DNA of 64,000 nt from Datnioides undecimradiatus (GCA_008933995.1 WARS01000033.1:10802287-10866286); one strand, 5' to 3'; counted from the stretch's first letter, positions 37,881 to 50,421 are shown. Numbers and translations: made by a program. The notes: generated by a model not told the origin, from the letters alone.

Positions 37881-40800
37881 GTTACACACATTCAAGCCCA
37901 AACGTGCACGAACATGCACGACCAGTATAGAAGTCCTTCTTTTTATCGCCCATCCTTAAACCACTGCTCACCCGTCCACTGCCTCCACTACAGCTGTTTA
38001 GATTGAATATAAAATGTGTATAATAATCACACTAAAAAGATCTTGCCCGTGAACACACACTGACAAGCGCACGTAAATGCAAAAACAGATGCAGGGCACA
38101 CACACAAGGAGAGATACATGAAAGACACGTTTTGAGCACACAAACACGGGCGCACACGAATAACCATCTGCAAAAGTACAACTGACTGCAGCTGTTACAA
38201 CTGTAGGTGACAGGTAGCGTATGGTGTGAGTTCTGACACCTGTCAGGCACACGTAAGAATGACAGTGTGGGGCTTTGTAGCGCGATGCTGCTGCAGCTTC
38301 CAGCACCGCCACACAGTGTAATTATAGAACAGTCTGGCTCTGAGCTGTTCAGTCTCTTTTCTCCTTTACGTCCAGGAAAAGTCCATGGCTGCAGGACAAT
38401 GACGCTTGGCAGATACTAGAGCTTTGCTTCACAGGCCATTCGTTCTCAGCAGAAGTTCTCTGAAACCCCTCCGAAAGTATATCAGGACTTAAAGTTAAAG
38501 AGTGTGAGGAGTTGTGATGCAGCATCTCCCACTGTTTTGGGTCAAGTTTGATTTAACCCAGCTAGTTTCGAAAACACTCTCACAGTCAGCAGATGCAACA
38601 GATAAAAATGATAGATCAAACACAGATGGTGTGCCCCCTGCAAACACACAACCTAGAAAACCTAATAACAGCCTATTTAATGGGTCAACCCTATGATGGG
38701 GTTTATGATGTATAGGGCAATCTTCTGCTCACACCCTGCAGCGCTCCAGCCCTTTTCCTACCTCCTCCACATTCATAAAGGCCTGAGATACAGCAGTCTG
38801 GATGGACTTGAGATGAAGATGGAGGTATGAAAGAGAAACAGAGGGGAGGGTGGATGGAGAAAGTGAATAAAAAGGGAGGAAAAAAGATCTGACACAATAC
38901 CTATGGTGAAAGAAAATCCATATTATTCTGGTAGTGGCATGTGTTCCTTCTCATTCATTCTCTCAGTAATGACTTTCTATGTAACTAAAACATCAATTCT
39001 TGCAGGCCACCAATTTTGACCTCGCCCTCAGTTGTTTTTATTAAGAATTAAAGGAGCATTATGTAATATATAACCTCAATTGCCCCCTGAAAAGTGGTTG
39101 GAATTAGAAAAGCAGTCTCTGGTACAGACATCCAGCTGTTCCATCCTTTGGCAAAGTATTTGTTCAGTGATTGGTATCGATCAAACACCATCAACCCCTG
39201 CAGAGTAAGGTTCGACAGCAGTGAGATAGTTATTCTGTGCTATGAGAAAGCAAAAATCTTTATCTGTTCCCCTTTAAGTGAAACTGAAAACCTTTTTTAC
39301 AACAACAACAACCAATCTGACTTTTTCTCCCCAAGTACTGATTCTAATACTAAAGCTCAGGTTCTCTAAGGATACAGAACACAGGTCTGATAGCAGTGCT
39401 CTCTTTTAACATCTTAAATGTTTGTAAAACTTTCTTTCTTTCTGTATGATTATTTTATCACCAAGGTGTCATTGACATTTTTGATTTGTTTCTTTTATTT
39501 ATTTTTGACCAGTTTGTGTCTTAATGCTGCATCCATATCAGTTGAATCTATTACCTTATCGTGAACTAGAGGTAGACATACTATATTTGTCTAACAAACA
39601 GAGCACAAACAGATACAGCAGCCTACAAACAACACTGAATTGCTGAGAAATGAGAGCAGTAATAACTGGCGCTGTACTCACTGGCCTCTGCTTTTTCTCA
39701 ACAAACTGACCTCCTGCTAAACTTATGTCACACACCTCTTTCCTGGTGTTTTCTGAGCTGTTCACCTTCACATTTTGTCACAAGACACTTTAACATCACA
39801 TGCAATGTGACTAGAAAGCATTTACTGAGAAGCACAAGTAAAAGTGGTAGGATCATACAATGAGCTCACAGCAACAAATGGAGCAGTACTAAAAGTATTC
39901 AATGTTGATCTGTCATGTCTGGCTGCTTAAAAAGGTCAGAATTACAGCGGACGCCTGAACTGAGCTATGAGATCCATGCTACTGTATCCCCACAGTTTAG
40001 ACCAACAGAGACGTATATGTAGAAGAAATGGTCTCAGATGTTGATATGTAAAATATAAATATTGACAGTAGAAACTGAAACTGAAAACTTGAGGTGAGAG
40101 CCAGAAATACAGGAAAATGTGTGTCCTAATTCACTACTGGTTTGAAAACATATTACACTGACCAAATGAGACAAATGAGAATGGGTCTAGTTGGTGTGTG
40201 GGGTCAGTCCAGCAGGGATTAGAGATTCTACACTGTAACAGGAAAGTCCCACGTGCGCCAAGCAGCTGTTACAACACATTGCCTCATAGTCCCTCTTTGG
40301 AGTTCCTCATGTTTAAAACACACAATCCCCATCAAAATCAAATCAGTTATTGATCATTAATTCAAACCATGAGAAGGATTTTTATTTTTTTTTTTTTTAA
40401 AGGATTTTCAACATTTCTGTCTCGTCCAGTTCATCACACTTTTTCTCTTTATCAAACTTTCACAGAGATGGATCACATAGTCTCTGTGATAATGATGCAA
40501 GGACAGCAAAGTTGAGATCCTCTCTCACCCCAACCCCCTTTTTCTGACAGGTACTTCACTCACTCTGCTTACTGGGAATCCAGTTCCACAGAAAGCTCAC
40601 GTTTCCATCACACTTTCACATGAATTCAATTCACATATCAGACCCAAACAAGACCTGATGACAGTTAAGCTTTGTTTGATCAAGTGGTTGCCTATGACCT
40701 TTCTTAAGCTTTATCTAAATATAATTAATTATGATTTTGTGGGCTCCATGTTTATTTTTTACTTAGTTTTTCAAATGTAAGTAGTATTTTTACAAAATAT

Positions 40801-41277
40801 AAAATGTAAATTTTTGTGTCATCACAGCTCAAACACACAGAAATGATTTTACAGAGATCCCACAGACTCCCACACTGCTTAGTCCATTCAAGACATGATG
40901 AATATAATCTGACCTGTCAGAAGAATGGGAACGATAAGGATTAGATTTGATGAACAAGCTCTTAGTCCAGGGCTTCACATTTCAACATAATGATATAATT
41001 AAGACAACAATCTCAAAGAAACATTTTAAAAATGAATCTCCTGCTTCCTGTGCAAAAAGTTCTCTATTGATGAAGTTATATTTAAATATTTTATTCTGTG
41101 TCTCTACATTCATTCGATTGCTTCTTTAGGCAATATCTATATATTTTTTGCATTTTTAGAAGGAACATAATCCAGCATTTGGCTCGCTGATCTGCCTACT
41201 GGGTCATTGTTATCATCTTCTGTACTGGACCTGCTCGGACATGTCATAATATGTCCTTTCAGGGCTGACCAAACACA
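37881..41277. other. 3.4 kb without a recognised gene
   Basis: CA-rich scattered sequence lies at 38040-38160 and a T-run at about 40385-40400. ATTAAAGGAGCATTATGTAA at about 39049 may be the start of an old dispersed repeat but could not be extended. No coding region is supported. Confidence 0.5.
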
Positions 41278-41307
41278 CATCGCTAACGCACATCGCTAAC
41301 GCATCGC
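41278..41307. repeat. Short tandem repeat of CATCGCTAACGCA
   Basis: Two full 13-bp units and a partial third (CATCGCT). Confidence 0.85.
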
Positions 41308-41361
41308 TCTCACATCAAACATCTAGCCCTCATTCTGTGTCACAAAGATAGCAGTACAAGA

Positions 41362-41390
<29 letters not shown>
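41362..41390. repeat. (AC)14-15 microsatellite
   Basis: Uninterrupted AC units. A shorter run follows at about 41420-41433. Confidence 0.97.
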
Positions 41391-41392
<2 letters not shown>

Positions 41393-41752
41393 GGCAACCT
41401 AAAGCACACATGCTATATTCACACACACACACACAGAGTTACAAACAGATGTACACTTTTCTGCACACACAAGTAGAATCTCAGCATTTCTGGCTCAGCA
41501 TTCTTTTTACAGTGACCATACAGATATCTACACCCACTCATTCTCAGTGAGACACACACAAACACACATCTTCCTGTCTGAGCTAACTCAGATACTGGCC
41601 CCTCACTGATGTATGGGAGGTCAGTGGACTAAACATTTTCTCACTGTGGGCTGCAGGCTGCAGGGGTCTGCTTGGTCAGCACACATCCACTCACCCTTAT
41701 CAACAGATAGGGAATACCTGCAGGACCACCTCAGTTAGAAAGCCGAGATGAG

Positions 41753-41755
<3 letters not shown>

Positions 41756-41816
<61 letters not shown>

Positions 41817-41822
41817 TGTGTG
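41756..41822. repeat. (GT)n microsatellite, about 67 bp
   Basis: Nearly perfect GT run with one TTT interruption near 41813. It is complementary to the (AC)n array 370 bp upstream. Val/Cys (plus) and His/Thr (minus) frames are artefacts. Confidence 0.98.
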
Positions 41823-41881
41823 CATACCTTTGGGTGTATTAGAGTGCCTTTGGGACAAACTCAGAGAGACAGATACTAAAG

Positions 41882-41884
<3 letters not shown>

Positions 41885-41916
<32 letters not shown>
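41885..41916. repeat. (GT)16 microsatellite
   Basis: Uninterrupted GT units, 62 bp downstream of the previous array. Confidence 0.97.
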
Positions 41917-41919
<3 letters not shown>

Positions 41920-42998
41920 AAAGAATATCTCCTGCTGGCCTGCATCTTGCTTTGTTACATGGCAGAAGGACCACATAAAAGAAAATCATTTTGACGATGA
42001 AAAGAACTAGACTAGGGATTAGGGTTTATTTCAGTTTATTTAAATATTTTTCCAGTTGCATGGTCAAAAGAAATATCATATAACAAATCCCAGCCTCAGT
42101 GTATCCACAGCAGATACCATCTGGATCAACACTAATCTCCTATGAAAGCTTTGGTAGGACAGGAACACATCCTGGTTATAGTTAGCTTTAAGGATATGGA
42201 CATGCTCTGATATGGACATGCTCTGTTATTTCATCGATCATTTTCATGTCACATGTTGATAACATATGTTCAAAGCATTATGTGAGGCTAGAAAAAGTGA
42301 ACATATGCTTAATTAAACACTACACACTAGAAAACTTGGTGGATAATTGGCAATAATTCCCCACTTCTGCTCAGCAGCATTATTAGATGTATTTAAACCT
42401 CCAATGAGGTGTCATTAAGTTGGTTCTGTTAAGTTGCTGTAAACCTCATTCAAGCCGTGATGTAATGGAGGGAAGCTGTGCGTTTCATCAGTCCTTCATG
42501 AAGCATGTAATTTACTTTTTATTTATTTAATTAGTTACAGTGAAACACACACATAGCACTGAATGGATTGGCACCACTTCATATGCCCTATCTCCACAGG
42601 ATCTACTTCACCTCTGGAGTTAATCAAATTTTCACATTCCATAATAATTTAATTTAAACTCAAAGTCATTTTTGCCTTCAGATCAGGATTAAAATCAGAA
42701 AAATCTGCAATTTCACGGACTTCTATGTCTGCTGTATGTCTGTCCTCAGGCTACTGTAACACCTCTGGGAGATCAACGACGGATTATGTGAATGTGTTGT
42801 TTATGTTGCATTTTTCTATTTCAGTTCATTTTTTTTATCCTCTTATTGTCAACAAATCCCTCAGTGTGTTTCTCACTATACTGACTTTCCTACCCTGTTT
42901 GTACTCCACCCAAACCAACTGATTTCCACTGTACATACATATGTCACAAATATATATTTTTACAAAAGAGTCTCTTATTACTAGGCAACAGTGATGAC
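41917..42998. other. No gene seen
   Basis: Contains a perfect tandem duplication of GATATGGACATGCTCT at 42193-42224. Otherwise unique non-coding sequence. Confidence 0.5.
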
Positions 42999-43065
42999 GT
43001 ATGGTAAAGTAATAAGATCTATCAGGCTGTATCTAAGCCTGATAGATCTTATTACTTTACCATAC
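42999..43065. repeat. Perfect 30-bp inverted repeat with 7-nt loop (hairpin)
   Basis: The left arm 42999-43028 (starts GTATGGTAAAGTAATAAGAT) and the right arm 43036-43065 are exact reverse complements. The loop is GTATCTA (43029-43035). Pairing stops sharply at both outer edges (C at 42998, T at 43066). No terminal-repeat transposon or known repeat surrounds it. It could be a recent template-switch product, a tiny foldback element, or the source of a hairpin RNA. A vertebrate pre-miRNA usually has mismatches in the stem, which argues mildly against the last. Confidence 0.97.
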
Positions 43066-43339
43066 TGTTTTGTTGATTAGGGTTAACACATAATAGTATT
43101 GCTGTTAACAGTGAAAAATATAGAATATCACTATCTATCAACCATTTAAAAATAAACAGGCATATATGATCTGATGGTGTACTATGACAGAGCTGTGGAG
43201 AAGGTGAACTATTAGAGGTATCCCTACTGTCAGTCATATCTTTGCAGAGAAAAACTTGTCAGATTGACTTTATAACAGTGGAGGGAAAGAAGTATGTAAA
43301 AGCCAATGTGGCTGTCTTTCACAAAAGCCAACCTAACAA
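43066..43339. other. No gene seen
   Basis: Unique non-coding sequence between the hairpin and the next candidate element. Confidence 0.5.
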
Positions 43340-43930
43340 CTGATTTCAATATTTGCATCACATAAGGCCCAAAATAATATTGTTTGAATGGGAACATGTG
43401 GGTGATGTACTCTACAACTTTGTTCTGCCTCTTAGCTATGCCCTGTTGTCTGCCTGTTGCCTTCGCCGCAGTCCATTTCTCTGTCCTCCCACTGAAGTCG
43501 CCTTTTATTGGCTTGAAGATTTCATTTACATGACAGAAAATGGGATGATTTTATCCCTTTGTGGCACACCTCCGTTAAGTTTATGGCTGTGTGAGCAATT
43601 ACTCCCATGTGGATTCACTGTGATTAGATAGCCTGGTCTGTCTCATAATATTTGGTGAAACGATGAGTGTGGTCTTAAAATGCAAATATTATGCATAAAC
43701 TGTGGGAGAGAAATCATTCTCCATCACAAAGACATTCTTTTTTTGAAGAGGCATCTTGAAAACGGTTGCAGTTTGATCGCATTAAGTTTTCTATCCCAAG
43801 TAGAGACATGGACGATGGGATGGCAGATAACTGTATTTGCGACCAAGCAGGCATTAATTATAGGTTTCATAACTATCACTGTAAGAGAAAGGTGCCCTGG
43901 AGGGTTTCCTATCAAATGAACAAAAGTTAC
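43340..43930. promoter_or_regulatory. Candidate conserved non-coding element with POU/octamer motif
   Basis: About 590 bp free of simple and dispersed repeats. It contains a canonical octamer ATGCAAAT (43680-43687) followed at once by ATGCATAA (43691-43698), and homeodomain-type cores GGCATTAATTATAGG (about 43849) and GTGATTAGATAG (about 43619). Retained CpGs (CTTCGCCGCAG) stand out. Overlapping 60-90-codon frames on both strands have no domain. Of the candidate enhancers in the window this one is among the strongest, but only an alignment can show it. Confidence 0.4.
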
Positions 43931-45955
43931 ATTAACATTATCTGTTACCTAAGTGTTATCCCGTGTATGTGCACATACGTGAAATAAACAAAGTAAAAAC
44001 CTGTCACAGATCTGACAGAAAACACCACAAGTCTGCAGATCTACTAAACTTTTGAGGCCAGTACAGCTAACTGAAATGAGTGGTGATATGCTGGTGTAAC
44101 CACTGGAAGAGTAAAAGGCAAGACTTTGCTAACATGTTAGCTGTAACAACTAACTGACATTATGTTTTTATTGAACCAAAGTGGACCTCGCTGAGGGTTT
44201 GGTAAGCCCCACGAATGAAAAATACAGAGACCTGCATCCATCTGACTAGAAATCACCATGACCTCTGAGCTACCTACACACTGCTATCACACCTACTGCA
44301 GCATGTGTCACTGATTAAAGCCAAAGCATAGTGTTGCTGCAACAGTGCACACATGTATTGTTCAATGTAGCCAGCAGGTAAAGGGCAAACACCAGAATGT
44401 TTTGTGTATGAAAACATGGCCAGTGAGTGCCACCTTCAAGGCAACTGCCTGCAGCTGCACTCATTCTCATCTTTACATAATGTGAATATATTTGGGCAAT
44501 CCACTGAGGGCAAACAGCACTGAAAATCTGATGTGAGGCAAGGATAACAATATATTATTAGAAAATCGTCAGAAGGCTACAAGTTTTATACAATTGTACA
44601 GTTTGTGAATTTTGTTTCTACTTGTCCCCAGTCTATTATAGCTCTCCTGAGCAAGTCAACTATATCATAACAGGTAGTGAAATGCAGATACCGATAACTA
44701 TTAGCATAATCACTATCATGTTAATCATCAAATTTAAACAGAGAGGGTAAAAAAAGGTGGAAGGCATAAGAAGATAGAAGGTATGAGCAGAGGTGAAAAT
44801 AACATTGGGTGATGAGGAGCAAAAAAGGACAGGAAGGGGCAAGCAAGACTCATTATCGAGTAGCACCTCTTCTGGCTGTATTTGTATGTGTTGACAACAG
44901 TTCAGAGTGGGAGGTTGAGAGGAGAGAGAAAAGATAATTAAAATGATATGGTGATTAAGATATGTATATGTAAGTTTTATTATGTAAAATATAAAGGGGA
45001 TGCAATTAAATTTGAAGTTTGCTTAATCATTTAAGTGTCATACAATGGCCTAAACTTTTATTTCCTCTTATATTTCCTGAAATATAACAAAGCAAATCCA
45101 AAACCAATTCCCATTTTAAAGATTCATTCATGGTGGGGGATGTGTAATTGAAGAGGGACAAATAAGCTATTACATTCTAAATGTTGGTGTATGTTGGTAT
45201 GGAGTTTTTGTATTTTCAAAGTCATACTCCCTAATATTTCTGTGCTGGTTGGAAACAATCATGGTGGCTGGTGGTGAAGATGTGTCGTTTAATACTGGTC
45301 CCACACTCCTTGAGCAGCTGCTTTGTCTGAGACGCAACAAAGAGTAACTGGTACATATGATTAGCAGCCAGACAAACTTTGTTCTAATAAAGAAGTCCTT
45401 CAGTGGCTCATACTGCACCCAGCACATAGCACCCAAGTAACAGCACAGTTACTGACAGAGTTTGTTACCTTTGCAACCTGTCACCAGTGAATTGCTTGAT
45501 CTAACAGCTCACTGTAGCTGCTCTTAGCGGCTCCCTGCTGCATTATTTAAAAACTGATTTGCTGTCAAAAAATGCTAAATCTAACTTCTGTGCGTGTTTT
45601 GCAGAGCAATCGCGGTCAGTACTAAACTCTGTGAAAAATAAAATGAAAGCCAACTTCTGTTTCAGCATTTGAATGCTTTTCATATAAAGCAGCACCAGTA
45701 GGAAATGTTGAGTTTTTCCATTTCCAGTAATTTGATGCAGTTTTGATGTAAAGAGAGCAAAATTAGACGAGTAATACTGGATCACATGCATTACTGTTCC
45801 CTATGAATTTCAAGGTAATCTCGTTTCAACAAGAGAATAGCAGAAACACATTTAATTTAACTTGTATTTATATGCGACAAACATACATTTCTAAATATCA
45901 TGTTTTGAATTTGACTATATTTCACTGTTAGCTACAACACACCTGCTGAACTGGA
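43931..45955. other. 2 kb without a recognised gene
   Basis: Non-coding AT-rich sequence. The minus-strand frames 44660-44866, 45170-45436 and 45543-45791 have no domain. Confidence 0.5.
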
Positions 45956-46195
45956 ACATGTGCCTGAAATGTAAATCAGATGTTTCTGGCAACATTTTTT
46001 CTTCGATTTTTAAAAATGATTTATTATTTTATTTCTGTCCCACTATTCCACTGCAGAGGCTGAATGTCACCTTGGTGTTAAAATTACTCAGCAGAATTCA
46101 GATTTGCCCATTATCAAGGGCTATTATCATTGCTTATCTTGGTCATGAGTGCCCAGACAAAATTCAAATGAAGCAATACCAGAGAAGAGGACGAC
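45956..46195. promoter_or_regulatory. Weak candidate conserved non-coding element
   Basis: A repeat-free block with TTAAAATTACTCAGCAG, GCCCATTATCAAGGGC and ATTGCTTATCTTGGTCATG. It coincides with an 81-codon plus frame without a domain. Evidence is motif style only. Confidence 0.22.
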
Positions 46196-47533
46196 CAACA
46201 TGAGGGGAAATTTCAAAAAGAGAAAAAAGGGGTGGTGTTAGAAAAACCTTTGAATGCAAGACAAGAGAGCTAAAGCATGTAAGAGAAAGGAGAAGAGGAA
46301 AGGTGAGAAGGAAATCAGGGATATGTGGACAGCAGATGAGAAGCCATAAAGACACGAAACAAGCAAAGGAAAGAATGCAGTAGAAGAGAAGTACAAGGTT
46401 GTTCTCCTGTCCAGTGCACCTGACAGAGGAGTTTAAAGGAGACTACTCTCCATCAGGCCACATTATACAAGCTCTACTTGAGTGGGTCCCTTTACCGCAC
46501 ATCCTCCACCAAAATGGATATCTCAGCAGCCACATCACGGTTGAATTAAAAAGTGTGTATTACCGCACAATGTTATTCATATTTGCCCCATGAATAAAGT
46601 AAGTTATAGATTTCTTCACCTTGATGTATCAGAGGAAAATTGGCTACTGAAAAAAACAGTACACATGCTGATTCTAAAGACCTTAAATGAACCCCTTCCT
46701 ATGGGTCAGAGAACCAGAGTGCTGGCTATAGGTCCAATCACCACAGCGTTCTATCACCAGGTGAAAGAGGCAGGCAAAATAGGAATATGCGTATGAAAAT
46801 ATCACAGATCACAGACGCTGCAGCCAAAAATGTGTGTGCGTGTGTATGCAGAAGTCGCCAAGTGACACAGATCGTTCCACAAACCCAGTTATATTCAGAC
46901 ATAAACAAAACACAGCTTCTGCAGCACTGCACTGAGAGATCTCCCTGCAGTCCCACGGGAAGCAGCACAGACTCAGAGAGCTGAAGTCAAGATCAGTTTT
47001 GTCAAGTTCACGTCAAGTCCATGACAAAGACCAAGACCAAATGGAGTCTCAAGGAGCAAGATCATGCAGGTTCCACAGTCCACTGTTATGAAAATATTGA
47101 CTTGATAAAATACATACTAGGACTGTCAAATCTCCAGAGGTATAATCTGAAGCAGCTAGGTCTAGCTATTCCAGAAATCACAGTAAATCATGCATACAAA
47201 TATAAGTAATAAGAATAAAGTGACCTAGCTGTGTGGCATTTCCATGATGTTCTACAGAGGGAGCACGATAGAATAAATATGTCACACTTTGATTTATCCA
47301 TCAAAATGAGAATACAGTGGAACAATACTTGTATTAAGGGCTTAAGGACACTCAACACTGACTGAAAAACATATTGTGTGAACAAAAATAGCATGCATCT
47401 CTCAGTTTCAACAGCCTCTACTCTTAAGTGCAGAGTTTCTGCTGCATATGGAGAAGTGACTTGCACTGAAGCCTCAACTTTTCAAAATAGGACAAACATC
47501 CAACCTGACAAACTATTCAGTGTAGAGAGTATT
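46196..47533. other. 1.3 kb without a recognised gene
   Basis: A purine-rich patch lies at about 46200-46330. The rest is unique non-coding sequence. Confidence 0.5.
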
Positions 47534-47992
47534 TGTCAGGGTTTTGAGTTGAGTTTCTTGTTTTGAGTTGAATTTCTTGTTTGTTATTTCCTGTTTTATT
47601 TTGAAAAGTCGTTTCCCTTGTGTGTTTTTGTCTACTCGGTTCCTGACCCTGATTAGTCCATTGATTTCACCTGTGTCTCGTTTTGCTGCCCTCCCCTGTC
47701 TATTTAAGTTATGCCATTGCCTTTGTTCTCAGTTGGTGCATTGTTGAGTTTAGAGTTCATGTCCCTGCCTAGATTCCATGTCCATAGTCATAGAGATTCT
47801 GGATTTCTGGTTTTTGCATTTTTGGTTTTTTGATTTTGTTACCACGCCTTGTTCAGACTGACTTCCTGGATTTTGACCCTGCCTGCCTTGACCATCCATA
47901 ATTAAAAATAAACTGTTTGAAAGATCTTCTGCATCCTTGTCCCTGCCTGCGTCTGGGTCCTGCTCATCTCACCCTGTAGCCAAGTCCTGACA
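47534..47992 (+). mobile_element. Solo LTR of a retrotransposon, 459 bp, with 5-bp target-site duplication
   Basis: The unit begins TGTCAGGG and ends CCTGACA, i.e. TG...CA with a short inverted repeat as in LTRs. It is flanked on both sides by GTATT (47529-47533 and 47993-47997), a 5-bp target duplication. Inside are a TATA-like TATTTAA (47701-47707), a polyadenylation signal AATAAA (47907-47912) and a GT/CT-rich 3' part (GCGTCTGGGTCCTGCTC). This is the U3-R-U5 order of a fish LTR. No internal gag/pol lies beside it, so it is a solo LTR left by recombination between two LTRs (established mechanism). The superfamily (Gypsy-like or other) cannot be assigned without a library. Confidence 0.85.
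47541..47578. repeat. 19-bp tandem duplication inside the LTR
   Basis: Two copies of GTTTTGAGTTGAGTTTCTT (47541-47559 and 47560-47578) with one difference, near the 5' end of the U3 region. Confidence 0.9.
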
Positions 47993-48154
47993 GTATTAAG
48001 AAAAGTCTGTAGATATGGTGTTAAAAAACAGCCAACACTACATGACAGATAACAATATTAGAAAGAACAGCTGTTCAATTTGCCATGAGCCATTAAAAAC
48101 AAATCACTGACATGGGATCAGTAGTGCAGACATAGTGCAAGTAAAGGATTTCCA

Positions 48155-48510
48155 ATACATTATTGTTGCAATGATAATCATCTGCTTTTTATTGATTGAT
48201 TCTCTTGATTCTTTTTGCAGAAAAATCAGTCAAGTGTTCAATCTATTCATTGTCAGACAGACAGAGGGCAAATGATCAGAGATCCAAAACATCAAAGTGT
48301 TGTGTACCAATTACATATTTTGTTTCGACATCGATTAAAAGGCCAAAGGAATTCAGTTAAAGTGAAGTGAACAGCTGTAAATCTCCATATTGGAAAGCTA
48401 AAACCTACAAATGTGGATATTTTTGTTTTATGACTTTACTTTAAAAGATCAATCAAAAACTGACGATTAATTATTTCTCAACTAACTGTTTCAGCAGTGC
48501 AGCAGATTGA
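48155..48510 (+). repeat. Diverged copy of the MITE-like repeat also seen at 258-412
   Basis: It starts TTGTTGCAATGATAATCAT, has a GATTGATTC block, a CAAATGTGGATATTTTTG core, and ends CTAACTGTTTCAGCA. These are the arms and core of a fish foldback-like repeat with complementary 'TGCAACGATTA' / 'TAATCGTTTCAGC' ends (recalled). It is full-length but heavily mutated, with no coding capacity. Confidence 0.55.
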
Positions 48511-50421
48511 GCGTAATATGTATGTGTAATATTTCTTTTGTCAGTAAAACAATTTGAATGTCATGATCACACACTGTGTAGCAGCAGTTCTCCTTTCATC
48601 TCCATGGCTGGAAAAGCACTTGCCCGTATCATTATCTGCCATCTCCAATAGCAGCCGGTATATCTGGGAGCTGGAAACCATTCAAGCTAACCATAAGGTG
48701 TTTACATTGTAGGTATTTAGCTGTCACTCTCATCCAGAGCCACTTTCCATGAGTGCAGCAGGTGAATAAATTATCTAGGATCAACAACTCTGCACACAAC
48801 CAGTACTGGCTAGATAGATGTTTCTTAGGGAGAAATAAAAAAAAAAAACTCCAAGAAGAGAGTAGAGAGGGTTTTTTCCCTTTCAAGTTCAGGATATATT
48901 AGAATGAGTTGAGGAAGATATTGGAGAGGGTTTATAAGTCTGAAGTTGGAAAGGTATTTCTTGACAATTTGATTTTCTGGTCTGGTACCTACTGTACACA
49001 CCATCTGTGGTAGTTCACGCGTTTCAAAATGAAGCAGTTCCTGCAGTTAAAACTGAATTTAACAAGTCGTAGAACAAAGAAACCATTCAATTTGCAGGAA
49101 CTTTACTTGGGTGGTTTCATTTTCTGTGACTTGATAATTCTGCTTCACAACAGTTTAAAGGGAAACACTGTTCTGATTGTGTTAGTGCCCTTTTGTGTTT
49201 TAGCAGTTCCTCATTAAGTGAGTGAAATGCAGAAAACTCGCAGTAACATCTTAAGTTGAGGTACGGTCTCACCAGAAATGGATTTCCACATGTGGGTCCA
49301 TGTACCACTGATGATGCAAGACATCATCAAACCTGTCCAACAAATTTAGTTACCAGTCAGTCCATATAACTACATGTTTAAAGCTCTTCATTTGAAAATA
49401 ATGTCAATTTAAAAATGAGCATAACAGAAAAAAACACTTTATATTCTGACTTGAGCTATAAAAGCTTACTCTTTACCTTCTTTACAAAGACTCTTTTCCT
49501 AGTTTGGAAATCTACTTTTGAAAGTCCGAAGAGCATTAAGGTCATGTCAGAAATGTTTTCCATCACTGGTATAAAGAAGATATTGTCCAGCACCAGTGCA
49601 AATATCACACAGGAGGAATATATCTGATCTGATCTATATCTGAACACTGTATAGTCTCAGTGGTATTCCCCCAGGTCTTTTTCCTTTCTTCGTTGGTTTT
49701 AAACACTGCTTAGGGTTCCCATCAGTCATCTCAGGCTCACACGTGTACTGTAGGGCACAGCTGCAGAGGAAGTTGTTCCTAATTAATGCTCAGCCATGGC
49801 TATCATCATCATGAACAGTGAGGGGAGCTTGTTGGCAATATCTGTGTCCCTTCCCTGGTGAACCAGGGAAATACATTCAGTGTGGTAGGTTTCTGCATGC
49901 TGTGTTTATACAGAAATGTGTGCTTCTGCTAAGATGTTCTATATGCTCTTATAATTTGCACATCAACACTTTCTTGTGTATGTGTCTGTTGATGGATTGG
50001 GAGGGGGCTGCGGATCATCACAAAGCAGTGCAGGAGAGGCAGAGCAGGGCAGCAGTCCTGGAGGACATGAACTCTTGAACTTTGGATTCAGAAACATCTC
50101 TGCCCCTGGGAGAAAGACCAGGAGGACAAATGTGTCCTTGAAATGGCTTTGAAACGTTGGCTGCACAGTACGTCATGTATACACTCAATATCTCCTTCTC
50201 CTTCGTTGTGTCATCGTGCTCTCCATTAATTTATATTTATCCATCTCTCCTCTTTTATCTGCCTCTAATGGACCATTTATCCCTTTTTGTCCTTCCCTCC
50301 ATCCATGCTCCTGTCACTCTGTCTGTCTATAAGTAATTATCCATCAAGTAACTCCACTAACTGACCTCTACTAGCCACTCACTAACAAGTGTACCTTTTG
50401 ACCTGAGAACTGTCATGTTCA
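48511..50421. other. 1.9 kb without a recognised gene
   Basis: Non-coding. A small inverted repeat, TTCCCTGGT-GA-ACCAGGGAA, lies at 49851-49870. An A-run lies at about 48837-48848. Short frames have no domain. Confidence 0.5.

Noticed and set aside
39049..39370. Another dispersed repeat starting ATTAAAGGAGCATTATGTAA
   Set aside because: Only about 30 bp felt familiar; the rest could not be matched to a remembered consensus.
41700..41994. His/Thr-rich and Val/Cys-rich frames over 41700-41994
   Set aside because: Pure translations of (GT)n/(AC)n microsatellites.
43266..43310. Start of a second 'GTGGAGGAAAGAAGTA' repeat copy
   Set aside because: Similarity limited to about 20 bp, which is too short to support.
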